64,000 bases of DNA from the NCBI GenBank assembly GCA_020726505.1, contig JAHLEZ010000013.1, positions 2,480,001 through 2,544,000 of the forward strand, written 5' to 3'. Numbering within the stretch: the stretch's first letter is position 1; each line of letters opens with the position of its first letter. The translations under genes were made by a program, and so were the position numbers. Shown piece by piece: positions 11,890 through 24,140 of the stretch. A model generated the notes under the pieces. The model worked only from the letters and a program-made list of their open reading frames with translations, had not been told where the DNA came from and ran no database searches. The stretch comes from Leptodontidium sp. MPI-SDFR-AT-0119. Lineage: Eukaryota > Ascomycota > Leotiomycetes > Helotiales > Leptodontidiaceae.

Positions 11890-13482
11890 ATGAAGCCCAA
11901 TTACACTGAGTACGATGTTATGCGAGCTCTTGACGAAGTCGCAAATGGCAAGTCCTTACGTAAGGCTGCCTTAGAGTGGGGGGTTCTAAGGAGCACACTT
12001 CAAAGCCGCCTCAACAACCCAAATGATCGTCAAATAAGTGCTAGTCACTTACAAAGGCTTCCTACGATACTTGAAGATCGTTTGACACAATGGATTTTGA
12101 CGCAAGAGACCTTGGGGCATAGTGTTACTCACTCACAAGTCAAGATTTTTGGAGAGCGACTTTGCATAATTCAAGGGGACTACCTACCGCTAGGAAAACG
12201 CTGGATTCATCGGTTTTTCAAGCGTAATCCTGTACTCAGTACTAAAAGACAAATTAGTATTGATTCTGTGCGTGTGAATAACGCTACAACCGAAGTTATC
12301 AAGGCGTGGTTCCAGAAATTGGCAATTCCGGCTCTCAAAGCTATTCCACCAGAGAATCGCTGGAATATGGACGAGGCAGGGGTTATGGAAGGTCAAGGCC
12401 TTAATGGATTTGTCGTTGGCTATACGAATCGACGTTTTATACAGCGGAAACAGCCTGGCTCACAAAGTTGGACGTCATTTATTGAGGCCGTCTCTGCTAT
12501 AGGCGCTAGAACCACTCCACTTGTGATATATAAGGGGAAATCGGTCCAACAACAGTGGTTTCCAGCTGATTTGAGTGTATTTGAGTCGTGGCACTTTACA
12601 GCTACAGAGAATGGGTGGACTACTAATAACACGGCTCTGGAATGGCTTGAGAAGGTGTTTATCCCTCAGAAGGAACCACGTGATCATTCACCACGACTCC
12701 TTATTCTAGACGGCCACGGGAGCCATGAAACTACAGAGTATATATGGAAATGCTTAGAGTATAACATATATCTACTCTTTTTACCTCCACACACGTCACA
12801 CGTCTTACAACCTTTGGATTTGTCGATTTTCTCTCCTCTTAAGACAGCCTACCGAAAACAGCTCTCTCTACTAGCATCACTCTCTGATTCTACACCAACT
12901 GGCAAGCGCAACTTCCTTCTTTGCTATCAAAAGGCACGGGAGAGTGCTATTATACCCGAAAATATTAAAGCTGGCTGGAAAGCTACGGGCCTATGGCCGG
13001 TAGCTATGGACAAACCTCTTATGAGCCGATTACTACTGGAAAACAGTAACAAAGCTCTTAATTCTACCCCTCAGAAGGAGCCCGAGGTCGATTGGATTAA
13101 TTCTATATCGTCTATTACGTGGAATACTCCAAAAGCTAGCAAAGAATTACGTCAACAAGTTGACCAAATGGCCCAATCTGGAAACGACGATCTTCCAACA
13201 CGCCGATTACTATTCAGGAAGGCTATTAAGGCGTTTGATCAAAAAGACTTTGCTTTAGGGCAAGCAGAGATGCGAATACAACAACTGGAAGCTAAGTTAG
13301 AGCAGTTACAGCTGCGGAAACGTAGGAAGGTTCAGACTAGCCCAAATTCGCGGTTTGTGAATGCCAAGGCAATTCAGGAGGCTCAAATCTTAGCTAGAGA
13401 TCAAGAGATTACACCTGTAGAATCAGATTCAGCTGAAGATTCTGATATTACGGAAGATTATATAGAAGTAAATACGTTGTAA
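11890..13482 (+). CDS. Fot1/pogo family DDE transposase
   Basis: A 530-residue single-exon frame starting at the first ATG. Residues about 8-42 form a Psq-type helix-turn-helix (YDVMRALDEVANGKSLRKAA). Residues about 55-115 fit the CENP-B-type second DNA-binding helix bundle. The DDE_1 catalytic core has Asp161 (NMDEAG), Asp274 (LILDGHGSH) and Asp310 (HVLQPLD), with 35 residues between the last two: the DD35D spacing of the pogo/Fot1 group. The C-terminus is charged and partly coiled coil (QAEMRIQQLEAKLEQLQL). It cuts and pastes elements with matching TIRs at TA sites in the nucleus. All key residues are present, so the protein is probably active. Confidence 0.95.
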   Translation: MKPNYTEYDVMRALDEVANGKSLRKAALEWGVLRSTLQSRLNNPNDRQISASHLQRLPTILEDRLTQWILTQETLGHSVTHSQVKIFGERLCIIQGDYLPLGKRWIHRFFKRNPVLSTKRQISIDSVRVNNATTEVIKAWFQKLAIPALKAIPPENRWNMDEAGVMEGQGLNGFVVGYTNRRFIQRKQPGSQSWTSFIEAVSAIGARTTPLVIYKGKSVQQQWFPADLSVFESWHFTATENGWTTNNTALEWLEKVFIPQKEPRDHSPRLLILDGHGSHETTEYIWKCLEYNIYLLFLPPHTSHVLQPLDLSIFSPLKTAYRKQLSLLASLSDSTPTGKRNFLLCYQKARESAIIPENIKAGWKATGLWPVAMDKPLMSRLLLENSNKALNSTPQKEPEVDWINSISSITWNTPKASKELRQQVDQMAQSGNDDLPTRRLLFRKAIKAFDQKDFALGQAEMRIQQLEAKLEQLQLRKRRKVQTSPNSRFVNAKAIQEAQILARDQEITPVESDSAEDSDITEDYIEVNTL

Positions 13483-13510
13483 AGTTATTAAGTGTTAAAT
13501 AAGAAGTAGT

Positions 13511-13548
13511 GGGATTAAGCGAGGTGGCCGAAAGGGGGGGGGGGGACT
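13511..13548 (-). repeat. Right TIR of the Fot1-like element
   Basis: This is the inverse of the left TIR: AGCGAGGTGGCCGAA, a G run, then ACT at the border, followed by the TA duplication at 13549-13550. Confidence 0.9.
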
Positions 13549-13952
13549 TAACCGAGGTAACCTTAGCGCCCCGCTTCATCGCTACACCCTGAAAAAGGTT
13601 GTATGTGGCAGTTAAGGGGATAAGCTTTACAGTCTGCTTTCGTCGGGATTTTGATAAGCTTATAACAATGAATTAGGAACGCAAAAGAGGGGTTAAATAG
13701 GTTTAAAACCTTTTGTTTTAGTAATTTAAGTTCATCCTAGAACCTAAGAGGCTTTAAGTAACTTACGCCGTAACGCGAGAATCCCTAGCGCTGATTTGCT
13801 CCTGGCTCCGATTATGCCGCAAAAGTTACTTCCGGCTAACGCGTCCTACTAGGTGTCGTTTATTTTATAGTAAAAACGCGTCTTTGCCGCGTTATAGCAA
13901 GACCTTTATCCGGCTAATCCTCGCCCTTATCTCGCTTAGCCTAAGAGCCTAA
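13549..13952. other. RIP-like sequence between two elements
   Basis: AT-rich with isolated CG words. No frame or motif was recognised. It separates the Fot1-like element from the Ty1/copia element. Confidence 0.5.
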
Positions 13953-14208
13953 TGTCGGTGCAGTACCGGTTCATGTACCACGCCGCATGTGTGAATATAT
14001 TCTAATGCAAGTATAGCGACAGAGTAATAAATATATAGTTCAAAATCTGTGTATTTTCTAAGAGAGTGCGAGAAAAGCTAGACTATATACTACGAAACAC
14101 TACCGAATCTCTACCGAAACTAGTCCGGCTAAGTTTTGACCCCTAACTTTGACCCGCACCCCCTTTTCTAGGCTAAAGTATACTTATATAGGGACTTATA
14201 AACTAACA
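13953..14208 (-). repeat. LTR of the Ty1/copia element (3' LTR in element orientation)
   Basis: Shares long identical words with 21242-21497, for example TAATAAATATATAGTTCAAA and ACACTACCGAATCTCTAC. Most differences are transitions. Confidence 0.9.
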
Positions 14209-14669
14209 CAGGCAAAACTTCTTTTAGAAAAACTATTTCTAATACACGTAGAAGTAAATAATAAGTAATATATAAGAAATAACAAATAAAACAATAGAGT
14301 ATTTAATAGTGTCTAATCTTAATCCGATAGTGTCCCGAAAGTGCCTTAAAAGGGGTCCGAATATAGCGAGATGCCTTAGCGAAGCTAAGCGAGAACTAAT
14401 AATAATAAGAACCTTTAGTATTATATAACGTAATAGATATATATATGTCGCCTCCCCTCTAAAGGTTTAGAATCTCCTTAGTAAATATATATATAATAAC
14501 CGTACGTATACTACTCTCCGATCTCTCTAATTCGTTTAATATAACTTAAAAACTGACATTTCTAAGAAGACTATATTAAATTAAATAAACAATCCAAAGT
14601 AAGTATACTCTTTAGAGATAGTTTAGTAAGGAAATAGTATACTAACTAAAATAGTACCTATACTAATTC

Positions 14670-15120
14670 CCACAAGAGCACTCGACCTCGCCTACCGTAA
14701 ATATTGTATTCGGTGCGTCCGCCTTATCGCAAAGAACCCGTCCTACGAATACTCCTTTAATAACCCTAAGAGTAAGAAATACGCGTATTATATAATAAAG
14801 AAATCTTAGTATAACTCAGTAAGTACTCCTATTTCTTTTTCTAATTTAAATTATATCCAAATTACCGCCGAAAGTACTCTAGTTATATAAGTATTAATAT
14901 ATAATAGATCCCTTAGTTTATAGCCGAGGAGTACTTTCGTTTAATTACTACCCTTAAGGCAAAAAATAAAGAAGCTATCGTTACTGCCACTAAATCAATT
15001 AATTCGGTATTATTAGTCGCCGCTATTAGCGTACTAAAGACTACTAAGGAGTTATCGCTGGCGTTATTAAAGGAAACACGCGCTATACGCCAGGAAATCA
15101 TTAACTTAGCTAGCTCGTAA
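14670..15120 (+). pseudogene. Antisense cysteine-containing ORF relic inside the copia element
   Basis: On the plus strand, opposite to pol, two blocks read like coding sequence. The first (about 14680-14815) includes ALDLAYRKYCIRCVRLIAKN and resembles the Cys-pair DNA-binding-like start of small fungal ORFs. The second (about 14950-15118) reads ATKSINSVLLVAAISVLKTT, then SLALLKETRAIRQEIINL, before a stop. The two are broken by TAG/TAA. It lies between the RNase H end and the LTR, where copia elements normally have little. It may be an extra or antisense ORF of the element, or a captured gene. The function is unknown. Confidence 0.4.
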
Positions 15121-15649
15121 GTAGTAAGTTAACCCTCTTATTCCTTTTTAATATTAAGGCTCCTAAGTATTAATACTTTATATTATAAGAGACAATACTA
15201 GTCTTAAACCGGCTCCTTATTATCGTCTCCTCTGTCGCCACTAAGCGTAATAAAGAGGACGGCGGTAAAGACGATCCTCTTACTAAGTGCCCTCGCCGAA
15301 GTCGCCACTATAGCGTAGAGGAGGAAGACAAGGAACCTCTTTTAAATATTTATAAGTAAAGGATTTGGCCCTATTTTAGATTAACTTCGTAGTAAGTTCT
15401 TTATAGTAGCACTTTCTTTATACTACTATATAAGAGTAACCCCTTACAGTGAAACCAGTAGTTTATTCTTATTAAAGTGTTGTCGCAAGGCCGCCTATTA
15501 GTACTTTAAATTAAAAGGTGTTTAGAACTAAATCGAGTATGTTTCTGACTTCGTAAATTAATTAAATATAAAAATAATTACAAGTAATAAATCAATAAAT
15601 AAGAGTTATAAGGAAATATACAAAAAAATTAATAAGTGTAAGAAACTCC

Positions 15650-18490
15650 TTTATTACTAGTCCGAATCGACTCTAATTGACCGTTAAACTTAACCCTCTA
15701 TTTTAATAATAAAGATATTAATATTAATAAAATCCCGAAGAGCCTTATTTAGAGCACTCTTTATTATGGCGTCAACAGGATTATTAGCGCCATTAATCTA
15801 TCGAACCTCTATTAGCTCTCTATACTCATATAATTAACAAATAGCCATAATATTAATTATTAGGCGCTTCCTTTTCGTTGTCTTAAGCTTAATAATATAC
15901 TTATAAAAGGACAAAGAATTTATATAAACCACAGTTAAAAGACGTGGGATACTAAGCTTATTAGTTACTATATTAATAGTCGTACTAAGGGAGATTAATA
16001 TATTAATACTAGCTACTATAATATACAACTCTAATATAAACACTACACGAGTTACTCTCTTATATTTTATTAAGCTAATATATACAATGTTATTAGTTCA
16101 GGTAAATTACGCATCTTCTACTGTTTTAACACTGATTACTAATACGAAACTTATTTATAAACTTAAGTTTTTATTATTAATAAAAGAACTGTCTATAAAA
16201 ACGTAAACCTTTATAAACTATAAGTTAACTAGTATATATTAGAGTCCTCTCTTTAAGTTGTTTATTTACTATTTAAGGCGTAAGTTTAAGGCCTTGACGT
16301 CGTCTTTTGTCGAATCCTAGTGTTATACTGTGACTAAGAGATTAAACGTTACTTCCGGCTAATAAATAATAATAAGGTAAGTTATATAAGCTCGTTACTC
16401 TTTATAAACTTTCTTATAGTCTTCCTTTCTTACGTTAACTGGCTTTAGCCTTATTCCCTGACTCTTTTGTACTATATAGAGGCTATCCCCGTCTATAGAG
16501 ATAATATACTTATTAAACGTAATAATTTTAGTAAAGAGTAGTACTCGTATTAGCTTCGTTAAAAAACCGGCCTTAGTGATCTTATTTTACTTTCTTACTA
16601 AGAAGTCCTTATTTCCTAGAATTAACGTGTTATCTGTCTATATTCTTACGACTCTAAAGTCATAGTTGTCTTTAGTATTAATTAATAAGTATAAGTCGTA
16701 TATTAATGTCTTTATTTATAAGTTCTTTATATAATATTTATAGTATATATTAAACTAATAGTTTCCGGACTTAGATATACTATATAATAGTAACACTACT
16801 ATAAATACTATATTAGGAGGGAAATCCTCTACGATCTCTTCTAGTGGCTATATAAAAATGTCCTAAAGAAGCCTTGTTTTTGCTTAGACGTAAGCTTAAG
16901 TGATGTCTTTAATAGCTAGATAGGATTCGGACTAGTTTTAGAGGCGATTTAAGTACTTAACAGCAGCGGCTAAAAATATAAGTAACTACTAATTAAATTA
17001 TTAAATTATTAGAGACTAAGTCAAAATCTCTCTCTTTCTTTTATTATTAAAGTATTAAATTACTAGTCTTAACTTCTTATATAGAGCTAACGTCTCCTTG
17101 CCTTTGATCTCGTCTATTATTCTTGACTTAAAGATACAGTGGCCTTTTACTTTAGGGTTGTTCTTATAAATAAGTACAAAAACACCCCTTTTAATAAGTA
17201 CTTCGTATTCCGTCCTTCGGGACTATTAAAATAATAGTCTAAGCGCTATAATTTTTCCTTTAATACGAAGTTTAATAAATAACTCCCGGTTCTTTATCTC
17301 TTTCTTAATTAAAAACACTTTAGTATTATAATCGTTATTAATAGTTAGTAAATCTAAGATATATTTCGTAAATAGAATTTAAACAGCGATTTAGGGTAAA
17401 TTCGGTGTTATTTTAGTAATATTTCTAATTAGGGATCCTAAATGTTACTTATAGATATTCTCTAGTAAGTTTTCTTTTTATTATTTAATACTAAAAGTGT
17501 TTGTCTTAAAGGAACGAACTATAGTTAATTAGAAGGTACGTATTCTCTTATTTCCTATATCGATTTTATATAATTCTCCCTTAATACTTAAGAAATCGTA
17601 AAGTCCTGTCTATCCTTTGCCCTCTTAATACACTAAAACTTAATTATTAAAGTAAAAACCGTAAATATAAGTAGTTCTAGGGCCGTTTTATATAACTAAC
17701 GTATCGTTAACTTTACACGTAATATAGATTTTCTATACTTCCTTTATAGCTTTCTTAATCGTAACCGCACGTTACTTGACTAATGGATTTAGAGAGTCTA
17801 ACTCTGTTATTCTAAGGTATACGCTAAAAACAAATAATATAAGGATAAGCCTATTAAGTCTAATTATATTGTTTACTACTTTTACCGCTATTTATAGTCA
17901 GTCTTTGTCACTTAACTTAAGGTGTTCTTCTATAACGATTTCATAGGCACGGCGTAATAGGCGGTAATATCGCTTAACTTTACTAATTAAATAATATACC
18001 TTAATAAGTACTAACTTAAGAGTACTACTTACAAATCTAAGTACACTTTAAAACTCCTTAGAATTAAAATTAGTATTATAATCGTACACGACAAAATCTA
18101 GAGGTCTAAAGTATATATTAATTTATATTAACTTAAATACGTTAAAGGTAGCTTAAGCCGTAGCCGAACCGGGGGCCTTTCGGAGTAGTTTCGCCGTATT
18201 AAAACCCGTTACTTTATTTATTATATAAAAGGTATATCGTTCTCTAAATATCACGATATTAACGTAGATTATATAATTAAAGTCAACGTCGTCTTATAGT
18301 TTAAAGTGGAACTTATATAGAGTATTTATATATTTCTGGCAATACTTACACATCTCTTTAACCCTTAATATAACTTCCGAGTTATACTTATAGCCAGCTT
18401 AATTTAGTAGGTGCTAAAGACGTCTTACTAAAGGGTGTCCGAAACGCCTATAAAGCCGACGTATTTCTGGCTTAGTTAAGTAGCATATAT
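15650..18490 (-). pseudogene. Ty1/copia pol relic (integrase, RT, RNase H)
   Basis: Minus-strand translation gives several copia hallmarks. At about 18.44-18.2 kb is the GAG-pre-integrase and integrase start (RRFGHPLVRRL, CKYCQKYIN, DDVDFNYIIYVNIV). At about 16.66-16.6 kb is the RT active-site region, read as TDNTLIL where TDDTLIL is usual. At about 16.05-15.83 kb is RNase H (NKLSIPRLLTVVYINSLSFY, KRKRLIINIMAI). At about 15.79-15.7 kb is the terminal NGANNPVDAIIK block. The second RT aspartate reads Asn, a G-to-A type change. Multiple stops make it a dead copy. Confidence 0.8.
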
Positions 18491-21241
18491 TTATTGTTTT
18501 AATCGAAGTGTCTAGTAATTAACGATATTGATCCAAAAGTAACTATAAATGCCTATACTTCCGTATAATTAAGTGCTTCTTATTACCTTAAATTAAGACA
18601 TTACGTAAGTTATCGTATTACGCGTTGAGCGTATTTAATTACTATAAGTAAACTAGAAACAGGATATTTACGTCTATAATTTAGAAGTCTATTTCTCTAG
18701 CCGGAGTATTAACTGTAACTACTCTTAGGGATAGTCGCGAACCGGCACTAAATGTAATTTAGCTCTAGCCCGCCTAGTTAGTGTTAAACTTAACATCTTA
18801 AATTCGCTGTAATGCCCGTAACTAATTAATTCCTCCTATGTTTTTATTAAATACCTTTATATTAATTAATAGACCTTAAAAGAATTTGTCTGTTTATTAC
18901 GTTATATAAGCCTCGCTTAGAGTAAGTCTCTTGATTTTGCTTTCTAAAATATAAGTAGCCTTCCTCTCCTTAAGTTAGCCTATAACTTCTCGTATATTAT
19001 ATTATGCCTTACTTATTATAAATACAGTCGTGAAGTTTACGGTGCTATCGTTATTATCGTCGTCGGAACTCTCTAAAGAGTCGTTAATATTTATTAAAGT
19101 GTTTAAATCCGTATCTTAGTAGTTTCCCGAATAGTGTTCAGATATAGTCTAGTTCTAGTTTAAATTAAGGTCGATTCCCTTAATATAAGCTAAGTAGTTC
19201 CTAAAGGTCTTATCCGTGGCCTTCACTCCTTCGGCCTTACGCGCCGCGAAGTATTTTACCTTAAACGCTATTTACTCTTTATTTAAGTAGCGACTATTAC
19301 AGTAATTTATCGTTTTATAAATAATACAGCTTATATAACTTGGCCTAAGCTAGAATTTGTTTCCGCGTTTGTTTCTACTTAAAAATTTCATCTTATAATT
19401 AAAGTAATAAGTCGCCCTATTTACGACATAAGACTAGTAACGATTTGTATATAATCTAGAGTACTTACCCTCGATCCCGAGTTATAAGTTACTTTAACGC
19501 CGACGGCGAAGTGAAGACTATTTATTAACGTAAGAAAAGTAAGGGGTACTTAAAATAAGGCCATCTTAAAGAGGGGGTTCCCTATTACTCCTTATATAAG
19601 CTTATCACGGAGCGTCTTATTGTTTTATATATTGTCGTCCTTTAAGCTAAGTTAAATACTCTATAGTTCCTTAGTAAAGTTCTTTAATTAAGTTAGCACC
19701 GGTTTTCTTGTCTAGTAAGGCTTATCTTAAAATAATAAGAAAGTTAAACTAAACCACCGGCTAAGGAACTTATTAACTCTCTCCTTTGTCTTAAAGTACT
19801 CGCGAGTCGTCCTAATAAGCTCATTAAATGAGTACCCCTTATTTTAGAAGTACTAGTAATAATACGAACTAGCTCCGTCTCGTAGTATTAACGGAAAAGC
19901 TCGGTTCTAGACCTGAGATTTAATTAATACTTTCTAATATAAGTCAGCAAAAATATGGAGCTTCTTATTTAAGTAGTCTTTGTCTCCGCTATATTAGAGT
20001 TCCTTAGTATATATCTTAGTAAGGTTTACTAACGATTTTGCCTAGTCTAAGGTCAATAAATTTATAATATACTATAATAGCCGAATCGGCTTTGTATATA
20101 GTCTAGTAGTCTTAAGAACCTTAAATAGTAGTAATAACTCGTCCCGTAAGTGTATTACTAGCGTTAATATAGGATTTAACAACGCGTGGTTATTTAATTT
20201 CTATAAGTAGAGATTACTTAGGGGATCCCTCCTAAGAGTAAATAAGAACTCCTTCTTTAGGACTATAAGTGAGAAGGTTATATTATATAGATCCTCGACC
20301 TTATCTCTTTTAATAAGGGAGATCTTAAGTAATCTTAATAATTAAATCGTCTCTATAAGCTTTACTCTTAACCCTTTTAAAGGAGAGTCTTCCTTTATAA
20401 AATAAATAACTACCTTTAGTTAGTATTATAAAGATATTAAGAGTTAATTTTATTAAAGTGTTATTAAGATTAGTAGTAGTAGTCGAGAGAGTAATTCCCG
20501 GATGTAATTCGGTACTAATTTAGGGTAGTTCTAAATTTATATCTCTATTTAGTTCTTTAGTTACAAATTTTCTTTAACTTATACTGTCTTTACTAAAGCC
20601 TTTACTGTCCTCGTCCCCCTTTACTGTCGTATAAATATACTAAAGGCTCGTAAGTCGTTCCTGAGGTATATACGTTTTATAACCTTAATTAATCTAAACT
20701 CCTTTGTCGTCTAACCCTTAAAATACTCCTAAAAGTCTTAGAAAAGGAATTCTCCCTTAATACGGCCGTTATAAAAGGACTCACAGAACTTCTATAAATA
20801 TACTATTACATCTCTTATAAAAGCTAGGCCAAGATTTAGCGTTTCTCTTAATATAGCCGTATTATTAAATGTTTCTAAAGTCAATTCTAACTTTAGCGTA
20901 TAGTCTAAAGTATCTGCTATTATATTAGATACGATTCGTATGTGATCTAGTAAGTTCCTGGATAAGTTTCTTAAAAGTCTAAAGTTCTAGATTTAAGGAT
21001 ATTAAATTAATAATCTTTATAAAGTAATTGTTATATTATAATAGCTCTTCTCTAACGTACAATAGTCTTAGTCGAGTCTTAAGAGAGAAGTTGCCTTCCC
21101 TCTATAATTTAAAAACGGTAAAATGCCCTTTAAAGAAAATACAATAAAGTAATCCTTAAGTTAAAGCCTAAAATCCGCTTTATAGCCTGAGACCTTTTCT
21201 ATTTATAATAAAGTTAACGATATAAGCTTGCTATTAATTAG

Positions 21242-21497
21242 TGTCAGTGTAATACTAGTTTATATATTACGCCGCATATGTAAATATATTCTAATGCGAG
21301 TATAATAATAAAGTAATAAATATATAGTTCAAAATCTATATATTTTCTAAGAGAGTACAAAAAGAGCTAGACTATATATTACAAAACACTACCGAATCTC
21401 TACTAAAACTAGTCCGACTAAGTTCTAACCCCTGACTTTAACCCGCACCCCCTTTTCCAGGCCGAAGTATACTTATGCAGGGACCTGTGGACTAACA
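21242..21497 (-). repeat. LTR of the Ty1/copia element (5' LTR in element orientation)
   Basis: Partner of 13953-14208. The two differ by many transitions, mostly in the TpA direction. Confidence 0.9.
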
Positions 21498-21627
21498 CTT
21501 AATATTATAAGCCTTGAGATTTTGCCGCAGAGCAGGGTCGCTCCAAGGCCTTGGCGTCGAAAACAGGGGGTTGCCGCAAGCGCCTTAGCGTTAAAAATAA
21601 GGACCTGCGCCCGATTTTAATTAAGTT

Positions 21628-22030
21628 AATAATTTTATATAGGTTTTTTAGGTGTACTTATAAAGGCTATTAAGACGAGTAATTATATTAAAGAATTATA
21701 AAAATCGGATTATGTAATAAAAAGTTAGAAAATGTTTTAGGGTTAAGTAAAGTTAGAGCACGTGTATTAGTAAGTAAATGCTTATAGTAGATTGATTTTT
21801 TTATTTTATTAATAATTTTATATAAGTTTCTTAAGTACACTTATAAATGCTATTAAAGCGAGTAGTTTTATTAAAAAATTATAAAAATCGGCTTATATAA
21901 TAAAAAGTTAAAAAATATCTTATAATTAAGTAAAGTCATAATAAATATTTTAGTAAGTAAACACTTATAATAACTTAACTTTTTTATTTTATTTAGACTT
22001 ATAAAAGCTATTAAAGTATATAATCTTATT
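21628..22030. repeat. 183-bp tandem repeat, about 2.2 copies
   Basis: Copies start at 21628 and 21811 (AATAATTTTATATA in both); a truncated third starts near 21994. Shared words include GTGTACTTATAA/GTACACTTATAA and AAAAATTATAAAAATCGG. The unit is highly AT-rich. It could be a minisatellite grown from an old element end. Confidence 0.75.
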
Positions 22031-22583
22031 AGAGTATAAGTATAATTTTTTAAGGTTTAATAAAGAAATAATAAATTAAAAATAAAGTATTAAAGATTAA
22101 GCGAAAAGAAAAGTAAAAAAAAAAAGGTAAAAAAAAAGTAGGAGTACTAGTAACCTAAAGGCTACTCGTACTCCTACTAATAGTTATATTTAGAATTAAA
22201 CTAAAGATAAAGAAATATATTTATAATAGATATTCGATGTGTTACTACTATATTATATAACCTATAAGATAAATATTATTTTCTTATTTAATTATAAGTA
22301 TACTTGAATTCTTTTTAAATTTTATAAAATTTAAAATATAAAAGTAAATCCTTAAAATTAATTAACAATCTTATATTACTTATTACGAAGTATAATTAAT
22401 AATATTATATTAGTTTCTTATATATAATTTTAGAACTTAATTCGTTTTATAGCTTAGTTAAAAAATAATTAAATTTAGATTATAAATAAGAAAGTTAAAA
22501 AATAATTCTAATATATATTTATTTTTAAGATTTTTTTTAATAGATATATATAACTAAATAAAAATATTTATTTTAATAATTTA

Positions 22584-22664
22584 GCTTATATAGTGTAATG
22601 GTAGCACGTTGAGGCAAATGTCATTTGCTCCTCTACTGTGCTAGTTCGATTCTAGCTATAAGCA
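22584..22664 (+). tRNA. tRNA-like sequence, probably a tRNA relic or tRNA-derived SINE head
   Basis: The acceptor arms GCTTATA (22584-22590) and TATAAGC (22657-22663) pair over 7 bp. A D-arm/A-box-like GTGTAATGGTAGCAC follows. The T-arm GCTAG-TTCGATT-CTAGC has a perfect 5-bp stem and 7-nt loop (B box). The anticodon region is abnormal: GCAAATG and CATTTGC form their own hairpin, so no normal 7-nt anticodon loop with T33 is evident. It may contain an intron or be degenerate. No amino-acid identity is assigned. Confidence 0.5.
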
Positions 22665-24140
22665 TTAAAAATATAATTTTCTTATTATTAAATTAAACGA
22701 GGTTTTTAAAATATTACTTTAATATTTTAATAATATTATCAAATAAGTAATTTTTAATTTTTAAATAAACTTAATATTATAAGTTATTAGATTTTATTAG
22801 AATATGAGATCGTTATAAGGCTTTAATACTAAAAAAAAAGGAGTTTTTTTATTAACTCTTTAGCAAGTAAAACCTTATAATAATTTAACTTTTTCATTTA
22901 ATTAATAACTTTATATTACGTTTTTAAATACACTTATAACTTTTAATTATAATTATTATTAATATTCGAATTCAAAAAGTAATTAAACGACGGTAAGGCT
23001 TCGGGAGGAAAAAAAAAGGTAAAAATCCCAACACTTTTTATTAACTCTTTTAATAAGACTTTTTATTAATCCTTTTAATAAGCAATGAAGTTATTTTTAC
23101 CAAGAGTTATATTTGGAATTAAACCAAAGATAAAGAAGTATTAAGAATACTCAATGTGTTACTACTACACTATATAACCAATAAGATAAATTTTATTTTC
23201 TTATTTTAATATATAAATACTTTAATATTTTAAATTTTATTTAAATCTACTTTTTAATTTTACTAATAATTTTATATTTATTTCTTAAGCGCACTTATAA
23301 CTCTAAATTAATGTTAGAATTTAGTTATAAAAAATAAGTAAAAAAATAATTATTAATTATATTATAAATTAAATAACTTTAAATTAAATAACTTTAGAAT
23401 TTAAATTATAACTTTTAAATTCTCTTACGTAATTTTATTATTAAAAAAATATAAGGCTTATTATAATTTATTATTAGTATTGAGATGTTAGTGATTTCAT
23501 CCCCGTTTCTGGGGTAGTGTAGTCGCTGTTTTACTAACCCTTTCCACCTCGCTTAGGCGCTCGAATATTAAGCTACGAGCTCTAACACATTAGCCCACTC
23601 GCCGCCTTAAGCACCTTCTAACTAATAAATTTTCCCTCGCCTATTCTAAGTTAATAACTATAACTATTAGAATAGTAAGAGTTAACTACAACGGAAGGTT
23701 ATTTATATAAGAGGCCCTAATACCCTATTAAGTATATATTTAAATCATTAGTCTCGCCGTCGTTTTTCTCTTATTACCCTCTTACTTATTACCTCCTTAC
23801 TATCGAATTATTCTTCCTCTATTCTAGTTCCCGTACCTTTTTATATTCCTAAACTACTAATCGAGGATTTATAAACTCGCACGATCGACGTATTACTAGA
23901 CTAATTGTACACTATAATAAGTACCTCTAATTCCTCAAATACCACTACCTCATACTCAAAGCTACTAAGGAGACGAAGTAGTATAAGCAGTATATAATAA
24001 CACAACTTAAGATTAACTCCTTACGACGTCGTAAACAATCCTCTTCTTAAGACGATATTGTCCTTAATTGTTTAAGAAGTTTAACGTTATAATAATTAAT
24101 AATCCTCGTTATATCTTTAGTATTACTATTAAGTAATACT
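22665..24140. other. AT-rich relic sequence
   Basis: Very AT-rich, with fragments resembling the 183-bp repeat unit (TTTAACTCTTT and similar) and no gene. From about 23490 the GC content rises and the sequence appears to be the 5' flank of the DUF3435 relic. Confidence 0.5.

Larger units (their letters stand above)
11758..13548 (+). mobile_element. Intact Fot1/pogo-type Tc1-mariner DNA transposon
   Basis: A 1,791-bp element is bounded by terminal inverted repeats and a TA duplication (11756-11757 and 13549-13550). The left end reads AGT followed by a run of C and then TTCGGCCACCTCGCT. The right end is its inverse, with slightly different homopolymer length. It carries a single uninterrupted transposase. 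It lies in strongly mutated AT-rich DNA but is itself unmutated, so it arrived after the surrounding decay or escaped it. A decayed relative lies at the window start. Confidence 0.93.
13953..21497 (-). mobile_element. Decayed Ty1/copia LTR retrotransposon
   Basis: A 7,545-bp element has two direct LTRs of about 256 bp (13953-14208, 21242-21497) that begin TGTC and end in CTAACA. The flanking 5-mers are CCTAA and CTTAA: a target-site duplication differing by one C-to-T change. The coding order on the minus strand is integrase (about 18.5-17.6 kb), reverse transcriptase (about 17.5-16.3 kb) and RNase H (about 16.05-15.65 kb), the Ty1/copia order. All frames are riddled with TAA/TAG. The Gag region would lie at about 19-21.2 kb but is too mutated to recognise. 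Confidence 0.85.

Noticed and set aside
21700..24000. CRISPR-like spaced repeats
   Set aside because: Repeated words are tandem-repeat and AT-rich relic sequence with no constant repeat/spacer length. Fungal nuclear DNA is not expected to hold CRISPR arrays.
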